Below, one piece after another: positions 11,521 through 20,170 of a DNA stretch of 64,000 nt. The number at the start of each line of letters is the position of its first letter. Within the stretch, counting starts at the first letter, position 1. This DNA is from Opisthorchis felineus. Taxonomy: Eukaryota > Platyhelminthes > Trematoda > Opisthorchiida > Opisthorchiidae. Location of the stretch: NCBI GenBank assembly GCA_004794785.1, contig SJOL01007384.1, positions 1,121,923 to 1,185,922 on the forward strand. The letters run 5' to 3'. The notes under the pieces are model-generated. The model saw only the letters and a program-made list of their open reading frames with translations, was not told the DNA's origin and made no database searches. Position numbers and translations under genes: made by a program.

Positions 11521-12639
11521 GAGAGTGCCAGCTAGGTGAGAGAGACGAAGATGGTTGCATCTGACCCATCAGCTCCAAAGAGTCCGTCAGTTAATGAGAA
11601 CTCATGCACTTCACGTAAGCCCCATATTTCTTGAGGGATACATTAAGTAGGCATGCGAACTAGCCCCTGAAGATGGCGTTGTGTAAACAAGCCTCTACGG
11701 CATTATAACCGCTGAAGTACTCCCATTTTGGGGGACGTATTCCCCCAGTTTGTCAGCCGCGTGCCTCATGGTGGTATTTCGATAACCTAACTTATATGTT
11801 CTCATTTCAGGACGTTAATAGCCCAATGAACACACCGCACGAAGAAGGTCATGCGCCTCCCGGCAGGAAGTACGTACACATCAAAACGACCAATAGAACT
11901 CAAATTTTTATGTCTTCTTATTTGGAACTTTTCCCCAGTAGAAGTGGACAGGCGCGCTTCGGCCAGCTGATTAGGCATCGTTAACCCCTGGCCACACGTT
12001 AGTCGTGCACGTCAGCTAGGTTCGTTCAGCTGTCCGCTATGATCGACGTCATGGTCTGCCTGGCATATCTCGCAAGCTATAATGAAACACTCTGCTGTTT
12101 ACCGACAGACTTGCACGATTTTTCCGGCAATAATGAACGCGGCTTCCGCAAGTTTTACTGGTAATAGCAACCATCGAGCAAAAATTATTTACAGGAATGG
12201 TACCTCCGCATATTTTGCATCCACAAGGGCCATGTAGATTCCAGAATGTTCAGCGAATTATTTCAGCCGTAAAACTATCTGGAAGTTCGGTCCATTATAG
12301 GTGACTCACATTTTTCCGAAATTCGCGATTTCTTATTACATTAGGCAACATATTCACGGTCAGTGGTGTATAATGACCTTGAAGATTCGCTCACCTAAAA
12401 AAATCACGAATGTAGATAATTTGCATGATAATTTATTATACATAGACATTCCACACTATGAAGTGGCAACCCTGAAAATGTCGTAGCTTTCGAGAAATCA
12501 ATTCCATTGTACGAATACTGAGTGGCGACCCAGGCAATCCTGGACGTCGAGAAACCCCGATTGGGTGAAGAAAGGCGAAGGATGGGGAGCCCTAAGAACA
12601 ACTAATTGGTACTGGGCTAGGATTGACAATTTTTTACAG
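11521..12639. other. No recognisable gene
   Basis: Only frames of about 60-80 codons, none with a recognised motif. The sequence is AT-rich around 12.1-12.5 kb. Some may be decayed MULE 3' flank. Confidence 0.5.
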
Positions 12640-13160
12640 CAGATGACCTTGAGATTTCAGTTTCATCTAGAGAGGCCCAAGTCCTCTGTGGAACCTCCAG
12701 ACAGGTCAGACCACAGATGAAACTCGCGATCTTGGTGTTGTCGGTGCACGGCAGAACACGGCTGGTTGGGGATGCTGGTAGACTACTGATAAATTGAATG
12801 AATGGTTAGCTTTCTAGGGTAGACTGGTTGAGGCGTTGAAACTACTGGACTATGATCGATTTACTCGTGCTCGATAAGTACACCCGGCTAAGTTAAATAT
12901 CAACCATGTGACGGTGTGACCCTCATGGATTGTAGGCCGTATCAGCGGCAGAACTTTATTAACTCGGCCAAAGGCTTTAGAGAATTCTAGGCAGACTAAT
13001 CCGACTGGGAAAGCTACATGAACGACATGACGATGCAAGAATCAGTGGCCGTTATTAGGTTCATGATGTGAGTGAATCGCAGGGGGCCGTGCTCTTCGGG
13101 AGGCAGGATAGACCAGCTGTCCAAGATAGCGCGAATCAGCCCATTGTTTAACTCCCGATT
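12640..13160 (-). pseudogene. CR1-like reverse transcriptase fragment
   Basis: The minus strand carries MNLITATDS followed by GLVCLEFSKAFGRVNKVL (RT motif A with the first Asp changed to Glu), about 13,075-12,940. After frameshifts it reads FIQFISSLPASPTSRVLP and CTDNTKIASF, which occupies the place of the FADD-TKIA box (motif C, about 12,760). The spacing and order of these blocks match CR1/jockey RTs. No endonuclease or 3' tail is visible. Both catalytic boxes are damaged, so it is an old relic. Confidence 0.7.
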
Positions 13161-13824
13161 ACTTTTTAGATCTTCATTGGTAGCCGTTTTGGGCTACAGT
13201 TACAAGGACAAGCTCCGTCTCCACCCTTGTTAATCGAACTGATACCCCTGCTCCCAGATTTTTTGGGGGCCTTTGCACGTGTAAAACAAAGATCAAAATG
13301 TGCTGTCGATGGCCCCGCAAGCGCAAGATATCTAATACTGAGACCAGCACTACTCTGATGTTGATTGCGGTTGTTTCTAATGTGACCCCATACCCATAAC
13401 CTTTATTCATCCCTCTCTCACAAAACTAATCCTCAAATCAAGCCCTCCTTCAAACACGTAAATCCGCCTTTATCTGACAGAAAGCCACAATTCATCGCAT
13501 TAAGCTCTTTCTGAAGGCCAATTTAGACCAGTTCTTTCATGTCCATGCATTTTTGTGCAGTACAGCGACAGCTGTAAGTTGAACAGACAAGACACTCCTT
13601 CTAAACTTCATGCTACTCCGGGTTCAGCGACCCATTTTCCTCAAGGTACTGGTCCATTATTTGGTGCCAACTTCTTCCCATCACCATGTAGGACACATTT
13701 GACAGATTTGGCGGACAGTTTTTCAATTACCTGGACGGTCATCGCTGTTGGGAATGTGGATGACGGGGGCGCTTCTCCAGTTTCGAGCACATTTCCATCT
13801 TCCAGGAGCTCTCTAAACAGCTGG
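13161..13824. other. No recognisable gene
   Basis: Intergenic or decayed sequence between the CR1 relic and the SINE. Plus-strand frame 13,555-13,998 is open for 147 codons, but its 3' half is the SINE read in reverse, so I do not call it a gene. Confidence 0.5.
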
Positions 13825-13835
13825 GTTCGGACGAT
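13825..13835. repeat. SINE target-site duplication, left copy
   Basis: GTTCGGACGAT, identical to 14,021-14,031 on the other side of the SINE. Confidence 0.85.
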
Positions 13836-14020
13836 GTCGTCCAGCTATAGCATTCTTCCGGTGCCTAGCTACCATGCCACCCGAAGGAGGCACGAGGGCT
13901 GGGATACTGCCAGGTTTCCCAAGCCTAGACAGGGAAAGCCGAGATGCAGAGGTCGGGTTCGAACCGCAGACCTTCCGGTCAGTAAGTTCGCGCTCTAACC
14001 ACTTGAGCCATCTCGCCCCC
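13836..14020 (-). mobile_element. tRNA-derived SINE, complete, about 185 bp
   Basis: On the minus strand the element starts GGGGGCGAGATGGCTCAAG, with a pol III A-box (TGGCTCAAGTGG) about 10 bases in and a B-box (GGTTCGAACCC) about 35 bases further on: the spacing of a tRNA head. A tRNA-unrelated body follows, ending at 13,836. The element is flanked by a perfect 11-bp duplication, which fixes both ends. Read as protein on the minus strand it yields an apparent 86-codon frame at 13,813-14,073; this is not a gene. It probably depends on a non-LTR partner for movement (general SINE knowledge). Confidence 0.88.
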
Positions 14021-14031
14021 GTTCGGACGAT
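14021..14031. repeat. SINE target-site duplication, right copy
   Basis: GTTCGGACGAT, identical to 13,825-13,835. Confidence 0.85.
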
Positions 14032-15320
14032 ACTACAGCATCTTTCAGTATCCTTAGTAGATGTGGCCGTCAATCCGGGAAAGTTAATGGGGAGAGAGTA
14101 ATCAGTTTACTTTCAAATCCCGTGGCAACTGTTTCGGACACCCGTATGCTTACTACTAACGCGGCACTGCAAGTCAGGAAAGTGGCTTGAAGGTGAATTT
14201 AAGGAAATCGAAACGGAAGCCCACTGGCAAGTGCCCTGCAACTTGGTTGTTAGAAACCGCGATCCCTGGCATTTATTATAAGTATTGCTGTTACTCCACG
14301 CCGTCGAATAGCCTCAGAATGAAAGCGATAAAAATAGCCTCTTCAAATTGCGTGGACCCACCTAGCTGGGCGTCTTTCGTACACCACCCTTAATCATTTT
14401 GCGACTTTCAGCAGAGTTTTAGGTGGATTTGCGCATAATGAAGCCCAGGATAACCCAGGACTTGAGGAAAAGTACCCAGGCCCATCCTTGTCTCAGGCGG
14501 TTTTTTGGGCACACCTCTCAACTATGGTAAACAGGCACCCTTTTCCCCTCAATTTCGTAATGCATGTTGCACCCGTAAAGTACAATCCCATTATACATTC
14601 GATAGGACCCCTGTTTGTTCCGACCGCCGTCCTTAAGCAGGTACCGAGCGGTCATCGCCTGTGATATGTCTGGCATCCAGTTTCAAGACAAGTTCCTGGA
14701 GGTAGGGAAGGCAGGAGCCTGTGCAGTTTGTCAGTTGCAACATCAGTACTGGACTCCAGGTTAAGCTATATGGAGGCTTGGCTTGGACAAGTGAATTTTA
14801 GTTCTGGTGGGCGTATCCACAAGTGTGATAGGTTAATTTGATTCAATATATCTATGTTTGATCAGCAAACCGGCTGCTACTGGATCAGGAATACGACTGG
14901 TTCAGTGCAACTCGCATTTCTGCAACAAACAAGTGGAAGCGAGCAGCTCTGTACTGCAATTTTAGGTTATTAGTGTGACGGAAAAATAAGCATCTGGTTG
15001 GGACATAACAAAAACGGAAGCGGCTGAATATGTTAATTTGTACATAGACTTTGAGTGGATCTCGGTAGTTGAGAGCAAGGTGAGATACTGGGGGCGAATT
15101 CCGGTAAATTTGGTCAGGTTAGTGGATGATGTATGCACGAATGCTTTAGCGGGGAAAAAGTGGAGACAGTAGGTGAGCAGTAAAACTGTGACCACCGAAC
15201 TAGGCGTCCCAGAGCGTAATTTTATAGAACAAAATATTCATAAAAGGCTGTCATGCAAGTCGGTTACCAATAGGCCTGGTGTATATAGTCCCGATAGAAA
15301 CGGCGAAGGAAAAACGCAAG
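14032..15320. other. No recognisable gene; flank of the gypsy element
   Basis: No motif recognised on either strand. Longest minus frame (14,962-15,195) is 77 codons. The last five bases before 15,326 are one half of the gypsy target duplication. Confidence 0.5.
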
Positions 15321-15325
15321 GATGC
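15321..15325. repeat. Gypsy target-site duplication, left copy (GATGC)
   Basis: GATGC just before the 5' LTR, repeated just after the 3' LTR at 20,166-20,170. Confidence 0.85.
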
Positions 15326-15654
15326 TATCAGGAAGGTCAGATTCCTGAAAGCAACCACTGTATGCTGCTGAGTCTACTGAAACTCTCAGCTTCACTAGAT
15401 GCTGACGTCAGACAACGCCCACCCAATATACAGCGCGTCACAGACAACTACCAAAGTCAGACAGCGTGCGTCAGCATTAGACCATGTTCAGACAGTGTCC
15501 CTCCAATAAATAGCTTGAAGCCGCTATATTTTCGGACTCGCACTTGCACTTGCACGTGCACGCACTCACGCTCTCGCACTCGCTTGTTGTGTCCCCTTCT
15601 GTGAGTCTTTCCCCGGCACTAGGCACTGGAGCGGGGTCAGCAGCAGATATAACA
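15326..15654 (+). repeat. 5' LTR
   Basis: 329 bp, beginning TATCAGGAAGG and ending ATATAACA, collinear with 19,811-20,165. It contains AATAAA within CCAATAAATAGC (about 15,503), and a CGCACT/TGCACT-rich short repeat near 15,536-15,585 that is shorter than in the 3' LTR. It also lacks about 14 bp present in the 3' copy after GCTTGTT. Confidence 0.9.
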
Positions 15655-15680
15655 GATTTGCGACGCCCCGAACCCACGGA
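15655..15680 (+). other. Probable primer-binding site / leader
   Basis: Directly after the LTR comes GATTTGCGACGCCCCGAACC. A related GGCGACAACCCTAACCC precedes the partial gag at the right window edge, so this leader is shared by two elements. Its position is that of a tRNA primer site. tRNA-Trp priming is known for CsRn1-type elements, but I cannot confirm the match here. Confidence 0.55.
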
Positions 15681-15683
15681 ACT

Positions 15684-18600
15684 ATGATACTAACCGCTGA
15701 AGCGTTGAAAGAAATTCTGCTGCAACGACAAAATCAGTTTGAAGCGGCGCAATTAAGTTTGGTGGGAACATTGACGCAGCAACTTAAAATTCAACCGCCA
15801 AATTCCGCTCCAGATACAAATTCAGTCAACCCGATCTCCAGCAGCACCACGGGGTTCTATTATGACCCTGACGCCGGCCTAACCTTCGATTCGTTGTTCA
15901 AACGTTACGAAGATGTTTTCAAAGTCGAACTGAAGCAAAAAGATGAGGCCTGGAGAGTACGCTTATTGCTCAGAAAGCTTGGCACAACGGAACACACAAG
16001 GTATTCCAACTTTATCCTGCCTAAGAACACGCGAGACCTCAGTTTTGATAAAACCGTGCAGCAACTATCAACAATTTTCGGTGAGCGTTCGTCCTTGTTT
16101 AATATTCGCTACCAATGTATGAAACTGGTGAAAAAGGAATCCGAAGACTACATCACTTATGCCGGTAGAGTCAACCTTGAATGCGAACAATTCAAGTTAT
16201 CTACCATGACGGAAGACCAGTTCAAGTGTCTTATTTTCATATGTGGTCTTCAGTCGCATTCAGACAGTGATATCAGAGCGAGACTATTGAACAAGATTGA
16301 ACAAACTCCCGAGATAACGCTGCAGTCCATTACCCATGAGTGCCAGCGCCTTTTGAATCTTAAACACGACACGGCCATGTTGGAGAAACCCTTATCCAAC
16401 ACCGCTTTCAACATTGCCAAGACGACATCGAGGCAACCTCCCGTGGTGACAAATTCGAACGGAGCAAAACCCCCTTCAGCATGCTGGCAATGCGGCGAAT
16501 GGCATTTTGTGCGATTGTGTCCGTATAAAAAGCACAAATGTTCAGTGTGCAATCGACGTGGGCACAAGGAAAGCCAGTGCCGGACGCGGAAAGCTAGCCA
16601 AAGACGCGGCCAAACCCGGAGGTCACGAAGCAAACGGAGCCAGTCAGAACCCCGTTTTAACGCAATACTTGCAACGTTTGATAACCAGCTTGATGCGCAT
16701 CGCAAGTACGTTACAATCAGAGCAAACGGAAGAACGATTCGATTGCAGCTCGATACGGCTTCCGATATTACGATTGTTTCCCGGCGCACCTGGAGAAAGA
16801 TCGGATCACCGAAACTCAGACAAACAATGAACACTGCCAGAAATGCTTCAGGTGGTAAGCTTCACTTACTTGGTGAATTCGAATGTGAGATGGAGATAGC
16901 AGGCCACCGTGATTGTGGTATTGTCTATCTTGCTGCTTGTGAGCTTAATCTCCTGGGCATAGACTGGATCGATCGCTTGCATCTTTCAACATTGTCAATC
17001 GACAACTTATGCATATCAAAACCAACCCAAATCTTGAGAGTGTCTGGGGCGAGTAACCCAGTCGATGCCGCGATCCTACGACTACAACAGAAATATGATG
17101 ACGTTTTCAGCGAAGGTCTTGGATGCTGCTCGAAAGCAAAAGCAGTGCTTCATCTGCACCCAGACGTCCAGCCAGTTTTCAGACCAAAAAGGCCAGTGCC
17201 ATACGCGGTCTTACCAATCCTCGATGCCGAACTCAAACGCCTTGAAGATGCCGGAGTCCTGAAACCGGTGAGTTACTCTTCATGGGCTGCACCAATCGTG
17301 GTTGTCAAAAAACCAAAGGGTGCCGTACGTATCTGTGCAGATTACTCTACAGGTTTGAATGATGCCTTGGACAGTCATCACTATCCATTGCCCTTACCTG
17401 ACGATATTTTTGCCAAGATGAACGGTGGCACGTATTTTGCAAAGTTGGATCTTTCAGAAGCCTACCTACAAGTTGAAGTCGCAGAGGAATCCAGACACCT
17501 TCTGACGATTAATACGCACCGTGGCCTATTCCAGTACACTCGATTGCCATTCGGAGTGAAAACTGCGCCATCCATATTCCAGCAGATTATGGACACGATG
17601 CTGTGTGGTCTGACCGGAGTTGCCGCATACCTTGACGACATCATCGTCGTGGGGGCCACTAAAGAGGACCTTCTGTCCCGATTGGACGCTGTCCTTCAGC
17701 GGATAAATGACTATGGGTTCCGGCTAAAGAAGGAAAAATGTGAGTTCCTCTTGAGTTCTGTGAAATACCTTGGTTTTATTATCGACAAAAATGGCCGTCG
17801 ACCCGACCCGTCCAATATCGACCCAATTGTGAGGATGCCCCCACCGTCGAATGTTGCTGAACTCAAGTCTTTTTTGGGATTGATTAGCTACTACAGCGCT
17901 TTCCTGCCAATTATGCATCGGTTGCGCGAACCTTTCAACAAACTTTTGACCAAAGGATGTCAGTGGAATTGGTCACGCGACTGTCAGCTTGCATTTGAAG
18001 AAGTGAAGAGGCTGTTGCAGTCTGAACTTCTGCTCAAGCACTTCAACCCCAAACTGCCTATCGTTCTCACAACTGACGCATCGAACCGTGGAGTTGGTGC
18101 AGTCATTGCTCACACATTCCCAGATGGTACGAAAAAGGCGATCGCTCATGCCGCAAGGTCGCTGGCTCCAGCTGAACGGAATTACGGTCAGATTGAGAAA
18201 GAAGCGCTAGCCATCATTTTTGGGGTGAAAAAGTTCCACAAAATGCTTTACGGCCGACACTTCACGCTTGTGACGGATCACAAACCACTGCTGGCTATAT
18301 TCGGTTCCAAGAAAGGTATCCCGGTCTACACAGCCAACCGTCTACAACGATGGGGCACGCTTCGGCTCGGCTACAACTTTACCATAAAGTATGCCTCAAC
18401 CGAGAAAATTGGGCAGGCCGATGCGCTAACGCGCCTAATTGCTTCCCATGAAATGGAACCAGAAGACACCGTCATAGCAACCGTTGCCGTCGAACCGGAA
18501 GTCCGTGCTGTGGTGTTGGAGACCATGAACCAACTACCCGTGACTTTTGACGCGGTCCGAGATGCCACCAAAAATGACAGCATATTACAAAAGGCAATGG

Positions 18601-18713
18601 AGTACCACCAATCAAGCTGTCCAACAACCTGTCCATCAGGGGAACTCCGGAAACTTTTTCAGCGTCGGAGTTCATTATCTGTTGTCAGTGGCTGTCTTCT
18701 CTTTGGTGACTGA
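15684..18713 (+). CDS. Gypsy gag-protease-RT-RNaseH polyprotein (1,009 aa before an in-frame TGA)
   Basis: Gag occupies roughly residues 1-330. It ends with two zinc knuckles at about 267-300: CWQCGEWHFVRLC with spacing C-X2-C-X3-H-X4-C, then the canonical CSVCNRRGHKESQC. The aspartic protease active site is LDTASD at about 357. The RT spans about 500-690 with YLDD near 649 and LPFGVKTAPSIFQQIM upstream. RNase H follows (LTTDAS near 795, QIEKEALAI, TDHKPLL), then the start of integrase. The ATG at 15,684 is 30 bases past the LTR, and the partial gag at 63,914 begins at a similar distance from its leader. Gag and pol are fused in one frame with no frameshift signal. The frame stops at TGA 18,711-18,713 inside integrase and continues in the same frame afterwards. 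Confidence 0.92.
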   Translation: MILTAEALKEILLQRQNQFEAAQLSLVGTLTQQLKIQPPNSAPDTNSVNPISSSTTGFYYDPDAGLTFDSLFKRYEDVFKVELKQKDEAWRVRLLLRKLGTTEHTRYSNFILPKNTRDLSFDKTVQQLSTIFGERSSLFNIRYQCMKLVKKESEDYITYAGRVNLECEQFKLSTMTEDQFKCLIFICGLQSHSDSDIRARLLNKIEQTPEITLQSITHECQRLLNLKHDTAMLEKPLSNTAFNIAKTTSRQPPVVTNSNGAKPPSACWQCGEWHFVRLCPYKKHKCSVCNRRGHKESQCRTRKASQRRGQTRRSRSKRSQSEPRFNAILATFDNQLDAHRKYVTIRANGRTIRLQLDTASDITIVSRRTWRKIGSPKLRQTMNTARNASGGKLHLLGEFECEMEIAGHRDCGIVYLAACELNLLGIDWIDRLHLSTLSIDNLCISKPTQILRVSGASNPVDAAILRLQQKYDDVFSEGLGCCSKAKAVLHLHPDVQPVFRPKRPVPYAVLPILDAELKRLEDAGVLKPVSYSSWAAPIVVVKKPKGAVRICADYSTGLNDALDSHHYPLPLPDDIFAKMNGGTYFAKLDLSEAYLQVEVAEESRHLLTINTHRGLFQYTRLPFGVKTAPSIFQQIMDTMLCGLTGVAAYLDDIIVVGATKEDLLSRLDAVLQRINDYGFRLKKEKCEFLLSSVKYLGFIIDKNGRRPDPSNIDPIVRMPPPSNVAELKSFLGLISYYSAFLPIMHRLREPFNKLLTKGCQWNWSRDCQLAFEEVKRLLQSELLLKHFNPKLPIVLTTDASNRGVGAVIAHTFPDGTKKAIAHAARSLAPAERNYGQIEKEALAIIFGVKKFHKMLYGRHFTLVTDHKPLLAIFGSKKGIPVYTANRLQRWGTLRLGYNFTIKYASTEKIGQADALTRLIASHEMEPEDTVIATVAVEPEVRAVVLETMNQLPVTFDAVRDATKNDSILQKAMEYHQSSCPTTCPSGELRKLFQRRSSLSVVSGCLLFGD

Positions 18714-19889
18714 ATTTTCATTCCCACCGAACTTCGCCAACGGGTCCTAGCACAGTTCCACAGTGGACACCCAGGGATAAGCCGCATGAAGGCCCTTGCT
18801 CGCAGCTATGTTTACTGGCCCGGTATGGATGAGCACATGGAGCAGGTATGTCGGAGTTGTTTCCGTTGCGCAGCTGCCCAGAAGTTACCCAACCGACAGT
18901 CGCCGCAGCCTTGGCCACAGCCAGAAAAACCATGGTCGCGCATCCATGTGGATTTTGCCGGACCAATTAACGGACAAAGCTTCCTCATCATTGTCGATGC
19001 ATTCAGTAAGTGGCCTGAAGTCCTTATTATGTCTGAGACAACAACGATGGCAACCATCACTAAACTGCGGCATTTGTTTTCAACATTCGGTATCCCGGAA
19101 ACTATTGTGTCCGACAATGGTACTCAGTTCACATCCCATCAGTTTGGCGAATTCGTTCGAAGACACGGCATCACACATGTTACTTCCCCACCATTCCATC
19201 CCCAATCCAACGGTCAAGCTGAACGGTTCGTAGACACCTTTAAACGCGCGTTGACAAAAGCAGAAGGGGAGGAGACCACGGCAGAAGTCCTGAATATGTT
19301 CCTGTTGAATTATAGAGCAACTCCTAATCCACAGTCCCCAGACGGTCACTCTCCAGCAGAGGTTATGATGAACAGACGGTTACGACTTACCCATGACGCT
19401 TTCCTGCCAACACTTAGGTGTTTTCAATCACCGAGAGGAGGGAAACCAACTTTCAGGCCTGGAAAACGTGTGCTTGTCAGGGACTATAGCCCCGGGCACC
19501 TCAAAAGAATCGGTCAGGTGATTTACAGCGCCCAGGTGGGATCATTGATATGGAAACGACATGTCAATCAATTACGACCGACTGAATGCCCGATCCAAAA
19601 GGCGGAAGAACATGTACTAGACCTCAACCTGCTGCTTGAAACCTTTGATCTCCCAAGATCAGCACCAATAGCCACTGCTCCACATGTACCACCCAAGACA
19701 GATCCGTTACTGCAACTGAGACGTCATACCGTTCGCGCTAGAAAACTGGTGGAACCTTTACAACTTGATCCGTGTCGACAATCTTACGTTGAACGACCAA
19801 AAGGGGGAGATATTAGGAAGGTCAGATTCCTGAAAGCAACCACTGTATGCCCGAAATCTACTGAAACCCTCAGCTCCACTAGATGCTGA
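18714..19889 (+). pseudogene. Gypsy integrase, same frame after the TGA
   Basis: In phase with the upstream frame. The HHCC zinc finger is intact (FHSGH near the start, CRSCFRC at 18,853-18,873). The DDE core is present: HVDFAGP (first Asp), VSDNGTQF (second Asp), and SNGQAERF (Glu). A C-terminal GPY/F-like region ends YSAQVGSLIWKRHVNQLRP. The frame then runs 79 bases into the 3' LTR to a TAG-free stop at 19,889, so the native C-terminus overlaps the LTR. An internal ATG at 18,786 would lose the first finger His residues. The only coding lesion I see in the whole element is the TGA just upstream; it is a C-to-T type change relative to an Arg codon, by comparison with the family. Confidence 0.9.
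19799..19810 (+). other. Polypurine tract
   Basis: AAAAGGGGGAGA immediately before the 3' LTR, the expected plus-strand primer. Confidence 0.85.
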
Positions 19890-20165
19890 CGTCAGACAAC
19901 GCCCACTCAATATGCAGCGCGTCACAGCCTCTTACCAAGGCCAGACAGCGTGCGTCCGCATTGGACCAAGTTCAGGCAGTGTCCCTTCAATAAATAGCTT
20001 GAAGCCGTTGTATTTTCGCACTCGCACTCGTACTCGCACTCGCACTTGCACGTGCACGCACTCACGCTCTCGCACTCGCTTGTTCGGAATAATACTGTTA
20101 CGTTCCCTTCTGTGAGTCTTTTTCCGGCACTAGGCACTGGAGCGGGGTCAGCAGCAGATATAACA
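19811..20165 (+). repeat. 3' LTR
   Basis: 355 bp, beginning TATTAGGAAGG and ending ATATAACA. It carries a longer CGCACT-type hexamer array (about 20,016-20,082) than the 5' LTR, and AATAAA near 19,991. Confidence 0.9.
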
Positions 20166-20170
20166 GATGC
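20166..20170. repeat. Gypsy target-site duplication, right copy (GATGC)
   Basis: Matches 15,321-15,325. Confidence 0.85.

Larger units (their letters stand above)
15326..20165 (+). mobile_element. CsRn1-like Ty3/gypsy LTR retrotransposon, near complete
   Basis: A 4.84-kb element with a 5' LTR (15,326-15,654), leader, one gag-pol frame interrupted by a single TGA (18,711-18,713), polypurine tract (19,799-19,810) and 3' LTR (19,811-20,165). GATGC lies immediately outside both ends (15,321-15,325 and 20,166-20,170), the 5-bp duplication expected for this class. Domain order protease-RT-RNaseH-integrase is that of Ty3/gypsy. The YLDD RT box, the WKRHVNQLRP integrase end and the gag finger pattern resemble the CsRn1/Boudicca group of trematodes (remembered resemblance). 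By eye the LTRs differ at about one site in ten plus several indels, so the insertion is not recent. Confidence 0.93.

Noticed and set aside
13930..14020. A functional tRNA gene
   Set aside because: A and B boxes fit, but the element continues into a SINE body and has target duplications.
13555..14073. Open frames on both strands (147 codons plus, 86 codons minus) that resemble proteins annotated in fluke genomes
   Set aside because: They overlap the tRNA-derived SINE defined by A/B boxes and an 11-bp duplication; the resemblance is to mis-annotated SINE translations.
16250..16834. 194-codon minus-strand frame
   Set aside because: Antisense to the gypsy gag-protease frame; no motif.
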